Below, in pieces: positions 23,131 through 35,304 of a stretch of 64,000 bases of DNA (position 1 is the stretch's first letter; each line of letters starts with the position of its first letter). Under the pieces are notes generated by a model that worked only from the letters and a program-made list of their open reading frames with translations, did no database searches and was not told the DNA's origin. A program made the position numbers and the translations under genes. Source of the stretch: Balaenoptera acutorostrata (taxonomy: Eukaryota > Chordata > Mammalia > Artiodactyla > Balaenopteridae); NCBI RefSeq assembly GCF_949987535.1, contig NC_080078.1, forward strand, positions 53,036,207 through 53,100,206, in the 5' to 3' direction.

Positions 23131-24735
23131 GACAAAATAATACACCCTTGCTGCATCTCAGTACAAATACCCCAAAAATGTCTAGAAAAGGTTATTATTC
23201 AGTCCAACACTAGGTTTCAATTTAGCACCTGCTATTTGAAGAGGGATTCCATCCCAGGAAGTCTGGCCACAAAGAAGCAAAGTATTCATGGTCGGCAAGT
23301 TTCACCAATGTATGGTTCTGTTCCAGCAGCAGGGCAAGCATTACATAAATGAACACGTGTGGCTGTCAAGATCCCACTTTTGCTAAAAAAAAAAGCAGGG
23401 CCTAGAGGTATGTGTAATATGTATACAACAATACATAAAAGTACATTACAGCCCATCAGTCAGTTCACGGTGGCAATGTTTTCTTTCTTTAAGAGTCAAC
23501 TAGTTACATAAAAATGTTGTATCCTAATTATAAAAATCAGGGGGATTGTTTTGGTTTTTGGGTTTTGATTTGGGGGTTTTTTTGTTTTATTTTTTTGAAG
23601 GAAGATGCTGGATCATGACTCTCAAATGGTTTCTTTTGATACTAATTTAAATTTCAAAACACAACCTAAAATCCATGGTCAGAATGATGCTATCAATCTG
23701 AATCATTTTTAGGATTAAATAAACTATGGATGGCTTCCCAAAGATAGCACACTCGATGACTCATGGCATGGTATCCACCCCGCTGGGAGGGTTTCACCTA
23801 GAACTTTAAAGGAAGTGCTTTCTAAGATGAAGAAAACAAGCACAAAGAAACCCACCCTGAGCTCATTCTGAGCCAAACAAAGCAACCTCCTCTAATGAAA
23901 TAGGAAAAACCAAGATGAAATAAAACCAAGAAAGAATATAGAGCATGTTGATCCCTTTCCCATTTTCTTTTTTTTTCCATTGCTGCAACTAGCTGATCTT
24001 AGACAAAGGATTTCCTTCAAAATCATTGCTGGGAGTTTAAGAGTCACTGCATGGAATAGGATCCCTTCTACCTTCAATTTCAGTCCTTCTTGAAAGTTCC
24101 CATATTCTAGTACATTCCAGTTACTTCAGATTTTTTAAAATTAATTTTGACTCTTTTAAAGGAAACCCAGGAAAACAAAATCAGAACGTGCAAAAATGAT
24201 AGAGCAGGGAGGGCAGCTCCTGCTGAAGCAGATTCCTCAGTTTATTAACATATACAGAGCAATAGCTTCATAGATTAATTTTCTAGATTCTAGAGAAAAG
24301 GACCAAGAGTATAAATATATTAGAATGAATCACATAAAATTATTAATATTTAATCATTTTAACCAACAAAAACACCATTTCATGTGGTTCAGCCTAAGAC
24401 TTACCAATAATATATCAGATATACAATTTGAAGTTAAGATGTTTCTCAATAACACACGTGAACAAGGAAGTGATATTCCATGTTCTCTAATTCAGTTTGC
24501 ATACAACTTTAAACTTCTGTATATAATATTTCCAAAAACCATAAACACTTAAAACATTACCCATCACTCTCTAATTGCAATTACAAACAAGAGGACTTAA
24601 AAATAAAAATAAATTAGACATTTTTATCTAAATGTAGATCAGCATTTTTATCCAAATACATATCTCTAGCTTGCTGGTGCCTTTGTTATTGCTCTAAAAC
24701 TTAATTTTAAAAATCTATCAGATCTTTCTTCTCTC
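23131..24735. other. AT-rich unassigned sequence
   Basis: Contains short A and T runs (near 23388, 23575, 23968). No gene or repeat family recognised. Confidence 0.45.
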
Positions 24736-26450
24736 TTACCTGTGGTCACGAGAAAGAATTACCACCTCCTCTGAGATATCACAGCCAACGCTACCTGCTC
24801 TATCTGGTTTTAGAATTGCCACTCCTATCTCATCCTGGAAGAGCCCCACCAGCCCATTCATTCTTTTATACTCAACAGCACTAACTGTAGGAGGGAGAGA
24901 AATGTGGCCGAGGAAAACGGTTCCTGCCACTATGTGGTAGGAGGTGGGCTCAGTGATCCAATCTGGAGTCACGCTGGTACATTCAGGGACACCTTGGCCA
25001 GGACACACACAACAGCACATTCCTATGGGATGGGGGAGCCCCAGCTCCACTGCGTTGTACAAGGCACCTGGACTGGAGAGTAGAGAAAACTCAGGAGACC
25101 ACTTGTGTTTGGACAACATCCTCCAGGGTCAGGAGAGGGTCTGAACCACATTCTCAGCATAATTTAACAGACACACACAGACTCTTCCTGGCGTTACAAA
25201 GACATGTTGGGTCCTGAAGTCCCCACTGAATGGAAGTTTCAGGTCCCATTAAACATATTCGTCCTTATAAATAGGATTTGAAATGAGCAATTACATGTGA
25301 CTAAAATTGAGTAGTTGTCTTTGACTTCTCCTTCACATGTGTCCCCAAACTGTCCCCCTGACAGCACCTCGGAGCACAGACAGGACTCAGGAGAGACAGC
25401 TGAGCAAGGACAGCAGCACGGGTGTTGGGCTGCACCCCACAGGCCTGCAAGCCTTGCGACTGCCCAGCTGCAAGACCGAAGAAAGAGCCCAGAGACAGTG
25501 GCAGAGACATCAGTACTTTAACGGATGGGGGAGCTTACATGTTTGAAGCAAAAAGGGTCCTGGAGAGACACCCCACTGGGGACAGCAGATAGCAGTAGGA
25601 CATGGCAGGAGTCTTCACTACCAGGGGAAGAGGGAGGTTACCAATTATAGGAGGAATTGATGTCAGGCTGGCTCATCGGTTACCAGGGAAACCAGCAGAG
25701 GAGCCCACCCCTCACTGACCCTTTGACGAAGGGGAGTGAGACATTCCAATCTAAAGATTAGGACAGTTGCTAGCTGGGGCCTGGGGAAAGTACCAGGCTC
25801 TATGACTAAGAAGGAATGTCTGTCAGGGGAGTTGGGTATAGGTGAAGCAGGGACTGGTCGAGCAGGGGACATGCAGAGACCAAGAGACCAGCTATCCTAA
25901 GTGGCCTGATCATACAACGACCACCTGCCAGTGGAGGGGCAGGGGTTTCAGTGCCAGGTGACCAACTAGTCCCAGATTGAAAACTGAAAATCCTGAGTCC
26001 AGGAGCCTCTCTGTCCCAGGCAATTGTGATGGTTGGCCACTGTGTAATGAGAGCTTGTTTCTCCAGTTATGACAGACCAAGCCCGGTGCCTTTCAATCTC
26101 TAGCTCTGCCAGAAGTTTCCTGTCACTCATTATTATAGCCAAGCCAGTAAACAGCCCAAGGATGCACTCAATAAATACCACAGACACACCTCCTATTATG
26201 ATCATGGGTTTGGAGACACAGTCTTGGGTTAGGCCCACAATAACTGAGCAAATTCCCACCAACCTTCACTTTTAGACAAAAAAGGAACAAGCCTCCCTCA
26301 GGTACTTCAGTCGGGCCTGATGGGTTGTTTCCAGCACAGACAACTGTAAGAAGCTCCTTTAACTGTGGGATTCCCAGATGCAGGTGACTGATCTCATAAG
26401 GATGAGAAGGAAGCCTTAAACCATCACTCACGTGAAGTGGACGAAAAACG
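24736..26450 (-). other. Unassigned stretch with unnamed minus-strand open frames
   Basis: No repeat family recognised. Minus-strand frames: 25119-24736 (127 codons), 25872-25663, 25510-25301, 26262-25966 (98 codons) and 26431-26168. The 98-codon frame has a hydrophobic segment of about 28 residues (PMIIIGG...GLAII, residues about 19-45) followed by a charged stretch (MSDRKLLAELEIERHRAW), which looks like one membrane span with a cytoplasmic tail. I do not recognise a family, there is no signal peptide or full domain, and neighbouring frames do not join cleanly. Could be an eroded gene or old mobile-element coding DNA, or chance. Confidence 0.3.
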
Positions 26451-26804
26451 GGTCAGCAGCCAGCTCCTAGTGCTGAGCCCAAAGCTAAGTGACTTTTAAA
26501 GACAAGAAGAATCAACTCTTCAACAAGGCAGTTTTTATTGCTGTAAAATTACTTCAGTTAATGATCATTTCATTTATTGATACACAAGCCAGACCATGGG
26601 TGAGATGCTGTGACAAAAGAACATGAAAACAGAAGAAGACCTCCCCCACCCCACCTCACCCCAGCACTAAGGACTGTTCTTAAAATCGATTACTTACTCT
26701 GCCCTTCCTTTCCTCAAAATTATTTCAAAGAGTGAGTCCAAGTTCTGAAAGTAATTCCCAAGTCTCACTATCTCACTAATATTGACCTTAATCTTTCTTT
26801 AGCC
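26451..26804. other. Unassigned non-coding sequence
   Basis: Nothing recognised. Confidence 0.45.
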
Positions 26805-26824
26805 AAAAAAAAAAAAAAAAAAAA
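26805..26824. repeat. (A)20 homopolymer
   Basis: Twenty A in a row, not preceded by an element I can identify; length may vary between individuals or be miscalled. Confidence 0.9.
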
Positions 26825-26920
26825 TGATGAATGGGTACCCTTTTGCAGTACTGTATTAGTGTTATTCTAAGAGACTCTATAACAATTATTATTTGTTCCA
26901 TTTTGTTGTCCTAGTGAGAC

Positions 26921-27286
26921 TGTCATGGACTAAATGTCTGTGTTCCCCAAAACACATATGTTGAAGCCCTAATCCCTAAGGTGATGGTATTTGGATGTGA
27001 GACCTTTGGGAGGTGATTAGGGTTTAGATTAGGTCATGAGGGTGGAGCCCTCGTGATGGGATTAGTGCCCTTATAAAGACACAAGATCTCTGTCCCTCTC
27101 TAGGTGCAAACACCTGAGAAAGGCCATATAAGGACACAGCCAGAAGGCCATCTACAAATTAGGAAGAGGGTTTTCATCAGACACCAAATCTGTTCTCAGC
27201 CTCTAGAACTGTGAGAAATAAATGTTTGTTGTTTAAGCCACCAAGTCTACGATATTTTGTTAGAGCAGCCCAAAATGATTAAAACA
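26921..27286 (+). mobile_element. MaLR solo LTR (MST/MLT1 type)
   Basis: Starts 'tgtcatggactaaatgtctg', includes 'acatatgttgaagccctaat', 'tcatgagggtggagccctcg', 'cccttataaagacacaagat', 'ctagaactgtgagaaataaa' (polyadenylation region) and ends 'gattaaaaca'. An imperfect 5-bp TSD (gagac / tagac) flanks it. Non-coding remnant of an ERVL-MaLR element. Confidence 0.9.
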
Positions 27287-28208
27287 TAGACCCAGAAGGT
27301 GTAGGGAAAAATCATATAATCACACAGTCCTCAAGGAAACACTTTTGACTGACGTTATCAAGACTCACACTGAGATACACACTGAATGGTAAGAGAAAAC
27401 AATGATTGTCACCCTGAGTCTCCTACAGCAGACTCCCGTGACACTGGCAGTCTGATCACAGAAATTAAGTGGATCAGTGCCAGTCTTCCTTGAAAAGACT
27501 TATATCATGAACACAATGTCAGTAACAGTGTATGAGGCTAAAGACGTTTGACGGCCCTCGATTAAGGGCAACTGTTGAGACATCTCTGACAGCTACATCT
27601 TGATCAGCTATTCAAAGTTTGGTCAAGGTCACAATTTCCAAGGAACTTTGCCCAGCAACATAATCAAGCACAGCATATGGGCCCTGCAGCTTAACTGCCT
27701 CACTCACACTGGACTTCTCTTCTCCACAAGTCTCACCATAGCATTTGGCAAGCCCATGTCTGGATAACGAGTCCAAGAACATTTGTTCAATTATTGCGCA
27801 AGTGCTTACATAATTTTGTTTGAACCAAGTTTTCCAGGGTCTGATAGCAACAACTGATCCAGATGGAAACACATTACAAAGCCCCTCTCAGTGAGGTAAT
27901 TCTTAGATCTATAGCCTTTTTTCCTGCAGAATTTGCATCTGGAATCCTTAAATGGGTGAGAGTGTGTATGAATGTGATCTTCAGCCAGGGAAAGGGTTAA
28001 CAACACCAAAGTGATCTGGATATAGTCTTCACGACACCACTGACTGCAGTCCACAACTCAGGTTAGCAGGAATGCCCATCTTTGTATTAAAGACATCAGT
28101 TACATTAGAAATCACACTTTTTTCCCCACATGGAAGGGGGTTTTCAGTTGGAGCACTACTCACGCTAAATCAAGTTTAGGCAAGAGGCAGCCCTAAAGGA
28201 CTGACTTG
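27287..28208. other. Unassigned non-coding sequence
   Basis: Minus-strand frames at 27612-27872 and 27806-28054 overlap in different frames without domains. Nothing else recognised. Confidence 0.45.
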
Positions 28209-28908
28209 AGCGCGCATTCCTTTTTTTGTTTTATAACATCTTTATTGGAGTATAATTGCTTTACAATGGTGTGTTAGTTTCTGCTTTATAACAAAGTGAA
28301 TCAGCTATACATATACATATATCTCCATATCTCTTCCCTCTTGCGTCTCCCTCCCTCCCACCATCCCTATCCCACCCCTCTAGGTGGTCACAAAGCACAG
28401 AGCTGATCTCCCTGTGCTATGCAGCTGCTTCCCACTAGCTATTTTACATTTGGTAGTGTATATATGTCCATGACACTCTCTCACTTCGTCCCAGCTTACC
28501 CTTCCCTCTCCCCGTGTCCTCAAGTCCATTCTCTAGTAGGTCTGCGTCTTTATTCCTGTCTTGCCCCTAGGTTCTTCATGACCATTTTTTTTTTATTCCA
28601 TAAATATGTGTTAGCATACGGTATTTGTTTTTCTTTTTCTGACTTACTTCACTCTGTATGACAGACTCTAGGTCCATCCACCTCACTACAAATAACTCAA
28701 TTTCATTTCTTTTTATTGCTGAGTAATATTCCATTGTGTATATGTGCCACATCTTCTTTATCCATTCATCTGTCGATGGACACTTAGGTTGCTTCCATGT
28801 CCTGGCTATTGTAAATAGAGCTGCAATGAACATTGTGGTACATGACTCTTTTTGAATTATGGTTTTTCTCAGGGTATATGCCCAGTAGTGGGATTTCAGC
28901 GTGCATTC
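28209..28908 (-). mobile_element. L1, 5'-truncated, younger 3'-UTR type, with TSD
   Basis: Poly-T, 'aacatctttattggagtata', then the same 3' UTR as the full-length L1 at 13214, then the ORF2 C-terminus on the minus strand (28833-28576, with [17 protein letters not shown] intact in frame). Stops inside ORF2 at 28897. TSD of 11 bp with one mismatch: agcgcgcattc (28209-28219) and agcgtgcattc (28898-28908). Confidence 0.95.
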
Positions 28909-29728
28909 TTCCCTGCAGCAGTCCTATACAATCACTACCTGGCAGATGCTCCAGCTTGCAAAATTCAAACAGTAGGACCAGGTTTACAATCGAAAAATTC
29001 TCCATCAAGTGGCTGATTCTACTGGTGAGATTTAAATCTCTGAACAATGAGTATTAGTGTTCATGAGAAGAATGCTTTCAACAACACAGATTATTTTATG
29101 TAATAATCCACAGTGAGGCCAAGACACAGATTTTTATGATGATGAATTTTTGGCCCACAAGATTGTTAGGACAATAAATGCTTCTGTTCGGAAACTTCTA
29201 TTTCACTTACACCTTGATGCAAAATGAGGAACTTCAGCCCAGAAATTCCAGGGCATATGCTGATTTATATCTAGTGTTCAGGAACGTTCCTAAACATGGC
29301 ACTGGGAATGCAGTCTGTACTCAACGTTTTATAATGAATGCTCAATTCCTATGTTCACCAATAATTCCTGCATGTGTTTCTCCATTTTTTTCCCTCATCC
29401 TCACCAGAGAAGAGACTGTACTGGGTAGTGATTTGTTTTATCTAAGGCAAGTAATTTCAGATTTTTCAAGCTAAAGGGAACCTGAGATTATCTATCCCAA
29501 CCCCTAACTTGGAGGAAGAGGACATCGATGGGCAGAGAATTGAAAACAAATAAGCTTCAAATAAAACACTCCTTCATAACCACTTTCTCTCATTTGTTCC
29601 AGCAAGCATGTCCTCAAAGAGACTAAAATGCCCCTGACACTGGACTGCAAACCTCTGGCATATCTAATGCAATATCAAGAGAAAAAATATCCATCTCCTT
29701 CCTCAGTGAAGAACCTGGGCAAACCTGC
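28909..29728. other. Unassigned non-coding sequence
   Basis: No gene or repeat recognised. Confidence 0.45.
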
Positions 29729-30290
29729 TGTATTAGTTTTCTGTTGCTCCCATAACAAAACCCACAAACACAGTGGCTTGAAAGAACACAAATTCATTAT
29801 CTTACAGTTCTGTGGGTCAGAAGTACAACACAGGTCTCACTGACTAAAATCAAGGTGTCTGCAGGGTTGTGCTCCTTTCTGGAAGGTCTGGGAGAAAAGC
29901 TGTTTCCTTGCCATTCCCAGGTTGTAGTGGCCACTTACATTCCTTGGCTCATGGCTTCCTTCCTCCATCTTCAAAGCCAGTAATGTGAGTCAAGTCCCAG
30001 TTCCTTTCATGCTTTGGATTTCTCATACCATTTCCTCTAATATCCAAGAGCGCGTGCTGTCTCTCTCTCTCTCTTTCTCTCTGTCTCTCTCTCTCTGACA
30101 ATAGTTAAGGTTCTCTACTTTTAAGAACTCATAAGATTACCCTGGACCCACCCAAATTATCCAAGATAATCTAGCTACCTCAAGGTCCATTCTCTTAATC
30201 ATATCTGCAACCTCCTTTTTGCCACAGAGGTAATATTTACAAGTTCAAGAAATTAGGACTTGCACATCTTTGGGGAGCCATTCTGCCTAC
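29729..30290 (-). mobile_element. MaLR LTR (MLT1 type), antisense
   Basis: 'tgtattagttttctgttgct', 'aacacagtggcttgaaagaa', 'tcttacagttctgtgggtca', 'aatcaaggtgtctgcagggt', 'tatctgcaacctcctttttg' and 'attaggacttgcacatcttt' read as the MLT1 LTR reversed. A (CT)n array has grown inside it at 30057-30096. Confidence 0.87.
30057..30096. repeat. (CT)n microsatellite inside an LTR
   Basis: CT units with ttct and gtct interruptions. Confidence 0.92.
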
Positions 30291-30951
30291 AGTACCTTCC
30301 CATCCTTCTGACCCTCGCTTCATTAAATGGCCCCAAAACATCTGGTGACCAGGTCAGAAATCTGGGAGACATGCCTGGATTAATCTCATGCATTTACATT
30401 CCACGTCCAGTTAAGAACTAAATCCCATCGACTCCAAGTCCTAACTCTGTCAATACTGGCCCCTGCTTCTTACACTCTCAGCTACATCCAAGGCTGAGCC
30501 CTCCCCAGAATTCTTCGCTTCTTTTCCTTCTTCTGGCACCAGTCTCATTTTTTTTTTTTTTTTTCAGTTCTTCACAGTGTCCTTCTGAGGCCATGTGCTT
30601 CAGGCAAGGTGTCTCCAGCCCCAGTTCCAGGGGAAGGGACTAGATTGGTCTCAGCAAGTCATGGTGGCCTCATGTCCTCTGCCAGTCATTTTTCAACATG
30701 AGGGGAACAGAGTCCTAATGAATTCATTGAGCCACTGAATTAACCAACACAGGAGTCACTTGAGACTTCCTGTTAGGTCACCTAAGTCAAATTGAGTTGA
30801 GTGTTTCTATTGCTTGATGCTAAAAACATCCTGAATGGTACATTGCTGATTAAAATAACTGCAAAATTTTGCTCACTGTTCTACTTATTCCTGGCCTCCC
30901 ATGACCTCCAGCCTCTGTGCTTCACCCTATACATCATCTACTTGGAAGCAA
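30291..30951. other. Unassigned sequence with a T run
   Basis: Includes a T homopolymer at 30548-30564. No gene or clear repeat family. Confidence 0.5.
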
Positions 30952-31330
30952 AATACCTTTTTTTTTTTTAAATTTTAGTTTTATTGGAGTATAGTTGATT
31001 TACAATGTTGTGTTAGTTTCAGGTGTAAAGCAAAGTGATTCAGTTATACATATATACATTCATTCTTTTTTAGATTCTTTTCTCTTATAGGTTATTACAG
31101 AATATTGAGTAGAGTTCCCTGTGCTATACAGTAGGTTCTTGTTGGTTGTCTACCTTGTATATGGTAGTGTGTGTATGTTCATCCCAAGCTCTGATCTAAT
31201 TTTTTTTTTTAAATGATACAAATGAACTTATTTACAAAACAGAAACAGACTTACAGATATCAAAAACAAACTTATGGTTACCAAACGGGAAAGGTAGGAG
31301 GGAGGGATAAACCGAAAACAGAATACCTTT
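30952..31330 (-). mobile_element. L1 3' end with internal inversion (twin priming)
   Basis: 30961-31200 is an L1 3' UTR on the minus strand (tail at 30961, 'attggagtatagttgattta', 'ttccctgtgctatacagtag', 'catcccaagctctgatctaa'). 31201-31312 is the adjoining upstream L1 piece on the plus strand ('aatgatacaaatgaactta', 'ggttaccaaacgggaaaggt', 'gagggagggataaa'). The two pieces are neighbours in normal L1 order. The whole unit is enclosed by a perfect 9-bp TSD AATACCTTT (30952-30960 and 31322-31330), so it is one insertion event. Confidence 0.93.
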
Positions 31331-32972
31331 CAAAGCCACCAATCTTATCAGGTGTCCCTCTATTCAAAATGCTTTCGTGATGTCCCATTATCCATAACTG
31401 GTTCTCCAAAATCTGTGCTTATATTCCTCTAAAGAATCTAGAAACACTATGCAACCAAAAGTCAATTTTAAGTTGATATCTTAATTTTTGTCATCATACA
31501 TTCAAAAATGTTGTTAAAGATGTAAACTTCTGGCATGTTGTAAATGGTGACATTTTAAGTAAAACTCTTATATCACTCAAATAAATCCACAAGAATCTAA
31601 ACAGCATAGTGATTTGGTACCCATGATCATTCATTTAAAAATAAATAAGCCCTTCTTTTACATGTATGTTTTATCATGTTCTTCTCATATTTCCATTCTA
31701 CTTCCCCTGCAAAATTTTATCTTAGTAAATATATTCTGACGATTCTAAGTGTTTTATTGATTGACCTATCATATACATTCCTACACACACCAAAAATAGG
31801 CATGTAATTTAGAATTTTAAGTATTAATTTACTTTGAATTTAGCCCCTAAGGGTGAAATAATTTCTTCTGAGTTATACAACAACATTTACATGTAAACAA
31901 CTGAAAAAATACACACAAATATGGTCAATAATTATTAAATATAAAAAAGTAAAATTTTATTTTAAATGTCTCTCTTGATAAGATGGATAGGGCTTTAAAA
32001 AATTAACCCAGGCATCTATAGGTGAATATTCCTTATGCTAAGGTAATAATGGTTTAGCATCAATTTTATTTTAATTTTTCATATTTCTATGCATAATTGC
32101 TGATAAATCATTTTGGCCTAAAACAGGAGATGAGTAAGAGTTTTGCCGTAGCCACATCACTCAAATCTCTGAACTCCTTTTGAGTTTGAGGCCATCAAAG
32201 ACAGTCATGCATCATCAACATTATCTTTAATTACCTCTCAACTGATGACCCAATTATGCCTTCAATTTTGTTAGAAGCAAAGTGCCCTTTTATTTAGGCC
32301 TTGGAATGTTTTCGCATCACAGGACAATGTACCATATTAAGATTCTGGAAAGATGAGAGGAATGCCTCGCTTCTGTAAAAAGGTAGAAGGGAGAGCAGAT
32401 GCATTCCCAGGCAGATCAATTTTAGGAAAGAGTGCACATAAAAGTTGAAAACCTGGACAGCTACTCCCTTAAGAGTCTCCAAGCCCTTGCATGTACCCCA
32501 TTAGAATGTCTTCACTGATGCTCAAAGGTATGTCTAAAGGCATTTTGAAAATGGCTGACCTGTAGGATAAAATCAAAATGACTTTGCATAAAACACAATG
32601 CCTTTCCTGATCTGATGCAGGCTCGGTGTCTCATTTCCCACCCTTATCCCTCTACCCCCCATTCCCTACACCAGCCTGAGAAAGCTGAATTACATATACT
32701 GGTTGTAAGTTCGCTTTCAAGAGGAACATGTGTCAAAAGGACCTCCTTCCTTTACTACGACTTGACCCCCAGCCTGCTGCTATTTTAGACACAAGGGGTG
32801 AGTCACTAATATTTCTACCAGCATCTTGCCCCTGGCTCAGTCTAGTTGTGGGGACTCTGCTTGCTGTATGAATAAATTAACAGTAGCAGTTTAAATAGTC
32901 CCCATACCTTTAGGATAAAATTCTGTATAATAAACCACCCAACCGTATATTCCCACACTCTAGGAACACCAT
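31331..32972. other. AT-rich unassigned sequence
   Basis: Low GC; nothing recognised as gene, RNA or repeat family. Confidence 0.45.
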
Positions 32973-33003
32973 TCAACAGTTCCAGCACTTCACATATATA
33001 TCC

Positions 33004-33062
<59 letters not shown>

Positions 33063-33109
33063 TATATAATTTCATATATATAGTCAACAATTCCAGCATT
33101 TCACATATA
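32973..33109. repeat. Tandem duplication flanking a (TA)n array
   Basis: A 26-bp unit (tcaaca-ttccagca-ttcacatata) occurs at 32973-32998 and 33084-33109 with two mismatches, period 111 bp. Between them lies (TA)n at about 33007-33059 followed by 'gaatatataatttcatatat'. Low-complexity frames on the minus strand here are artefacts. Confidence 0.88.
33007..33059. repeat. (TA)n microsatellite
   Basis: About 26 uninterrupted TA units. Confidence 0.95.
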
Positions 33110-33954
33110 CAAATGTTCTTTTTACTACTCTGCTCTCCTGTCCCTTCTGCTCTCGCTGAAGCTTTCCCTAATTTTCCCTTCTCCATCCCAGGTATAAAAT
33201 TAGTCACTCTCTTCCCTGACCGCACGTCGCTTTTACTTCTATTGGCTATTTTTCACATTCTGCTTGGTGCCATGATGGTGATGTGTGTAAGTCTGGTCTC
33301 CATGGCAGCCACATCCATTGGGTTCTATCCTCATGTGATCCCTGGGTCCTGACCACCTCTCCTTGAAAATCTCTCTTTCCTCATGGCCAGTCCATTCCTC
33401 TCACCCCGTACGTGATCCTTCTTCCTCAACTTCCTTCACTTGCTCCCCCACTCTGCCCACTGCTTATCTCAGAGGTTCTTATGCTCTTCGTGGTGCAATA
33501 GCAGAGGTCTCAGGCTAGACCAAAGTGAGCTAACACCAAACTCATATGACAGGTAACTTTTCCCAAGTTGGAAGGGGAAAAAAAGTAATAACAATTTCCT
33601 CATGCTAGGGTTTTTATCATTTTTCTTAAAAGTTTGCCACTTAACTGTGAGTAATGATCAGCAGGTGACAAAAGTAAACAAATATTAAGGGAAAACACAG
33701 AAAATCAATCACATATAAGTAATTTAAGAGTTTTGTGTATATGCTCATGGGTTAGAATTTTATATTATGTATAAAACAAGATCTAGTATTTTATTAGCAA
33801 AATTGGTGTTGTGCTTCTTCATGACATAATGAAACATATCCACATTTCTACATGCATGTGTATGTATACACTTGTAATGTAAATTACACATATTAGTTAT
33901 CAATATAAAATTAAGTTCCTTTCTATTTGTCTGACATCGCAACATGTAAAAGTA
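33110..33954. other. Unassigned non-coding sequence
   Basis: Pyrimidine-rich at 33110-33480, AT-rich after; no family recognised. A frame at 33113-33352 lacks domains. Confidence 0.45.
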
Positions 33955-34570
33955 GCCCAATGGAACTCTCAGGCACTGCTGGTGCGAATGCAAAACTACC
34001 CAAACATTTTGGAAACCAACTTGGCAATTTCTCATGCAACTGATTATGCACATGGCCCAGCCATTCCAGCCTTATTTACTCAAGAAAACTAAAAACATGT
34101 CCACACAAAGACGTGTACACAAAAGTTCATGGTAACTTTAATAGCCCCAAACTGGAAAAAGATACATGTCCATCAATAGGTGAACAAACTGTGATACATC
34201 CACACAATTGCCCAGCAATTTAAAAACTATTTATAAAACATAACAACATGGAAGAATCTCAAATACATTATGCTAAAAGAAAAAAACTAGACAAAAAAAC
34301 ATATGATTCCTTTTGTAAGAAATCCTAGAAAAAGCAAAAAGAATCTAGAGAGATAGAAAACAGACCAGTGGTTGCCTGGGGCCTAGGGGTTGGGAAGGGA
34401 TAAACTGCAAAAGGGCTAAAACAAACTTTTTTGGAGTAGCAGAAAGGTTCCAAATCATGATTGAGGCAATGGTGACACTGGCTGGACACATCTGTCAACA
34501 CTCACTGAAATGAGTAATGGACACTAATAATGATGCATATTTTTGCACATAAATTATAGTTCAATAAAGC
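33955..34570 (+). mobile_element. Old L1 (L1M class) 3' end
   Basis: 'actgctggtgcgaatgcaaa', 'tggcccagccattccagcct', 'agttcatggtaactttaata', 'gtccatcaataggtgaacaa', 'aagaatctcaaatacattat', 'ccagtggttgcctggggcct' and 'gttcaataaagct' are the ordered landmarks of L1M-class 3' ends. Confidence 0.9.
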
Positions 34571-35117
34571 TAATGTTTTTCATTTGGCCCAGTGGCCTTT
34601 CCACCAAATTTGGAGGCAATGTTAAGTATGATCTGACTTACCATGAATGCAGGCTTACGTGATAGATATGAAATTTACTTTATAGGGGGAAAGGGGTAGA
34701 ATTTTTTCTTTCATATGGAGTAAGTCAGTGATTTGCTTTAAAGATTTCAGTGAGTTGAAACAGTAACACTTACTGAAACTGCCATAATTTTGTAGGTGGG
34801 AAGCAGGCCTATCTGAGATGGGAATGAGTTAGTGAGTTTCAGGAATGAGATTTGTATTCAGTTTGGTACAACTTGAGCTTTAAGCCCTGTGGGGTAGACT
34901 CTTCAACTAAGAACTATTTCTTCCTGGTGCCAAACCCCAGATTACTATTTCTGAGCTAAAATAAGTTGACTTTGGACAGCTTATTGGAATTGAAAATATT
35001 CAGAGAATATAGTTTATTAGAAGTGACATCCCTGGAGACTGGGGCTAGTGAATGCAGAAACTGATTCAGAGAGTAAGACCAAGAAGAGTGAACCCCTGGT
35101 GTGACAATAAAACATAC
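34571..35117. other. Unassigned non-coding sequence
   Basis: Nothing recognised. Confidence 0.45.
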
Positions 35118-35304
35118 CAGTGGTTCTTAACCTTGACTATGCATCAGAATCTCCTGAGAGCTTGTAAGAACATAGATTTCTGTGCCCCACCTTCAGAGCT
35201 TCTGATCCAGTAGGTCTGGAGTGGGGCCTGGTAGCTGGCATTTCTAGCAAGTTCTCGGTGATGCTGATGCTACTGGTCTGGGGACCACACTTGGAGAACC
35301 ACTG
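35118..35304 (-). mobile_element. hAT-Charlie MITE (MER3/MER5-like)
   Basis: Begins 'cagtggttcttaaccttgac' and ends 'acttggagaaccactg', matching hAT terminal inverted repeats; interior 'ctgatccagtaggtctggag', 'gcatttctagcaagttctc' and 'gctgatgctactggtctggg'. Flanks carry a weak 8-bp similarity. The minus-strand frame at 35137-35358 is a shadow. Confidence 0.88.
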
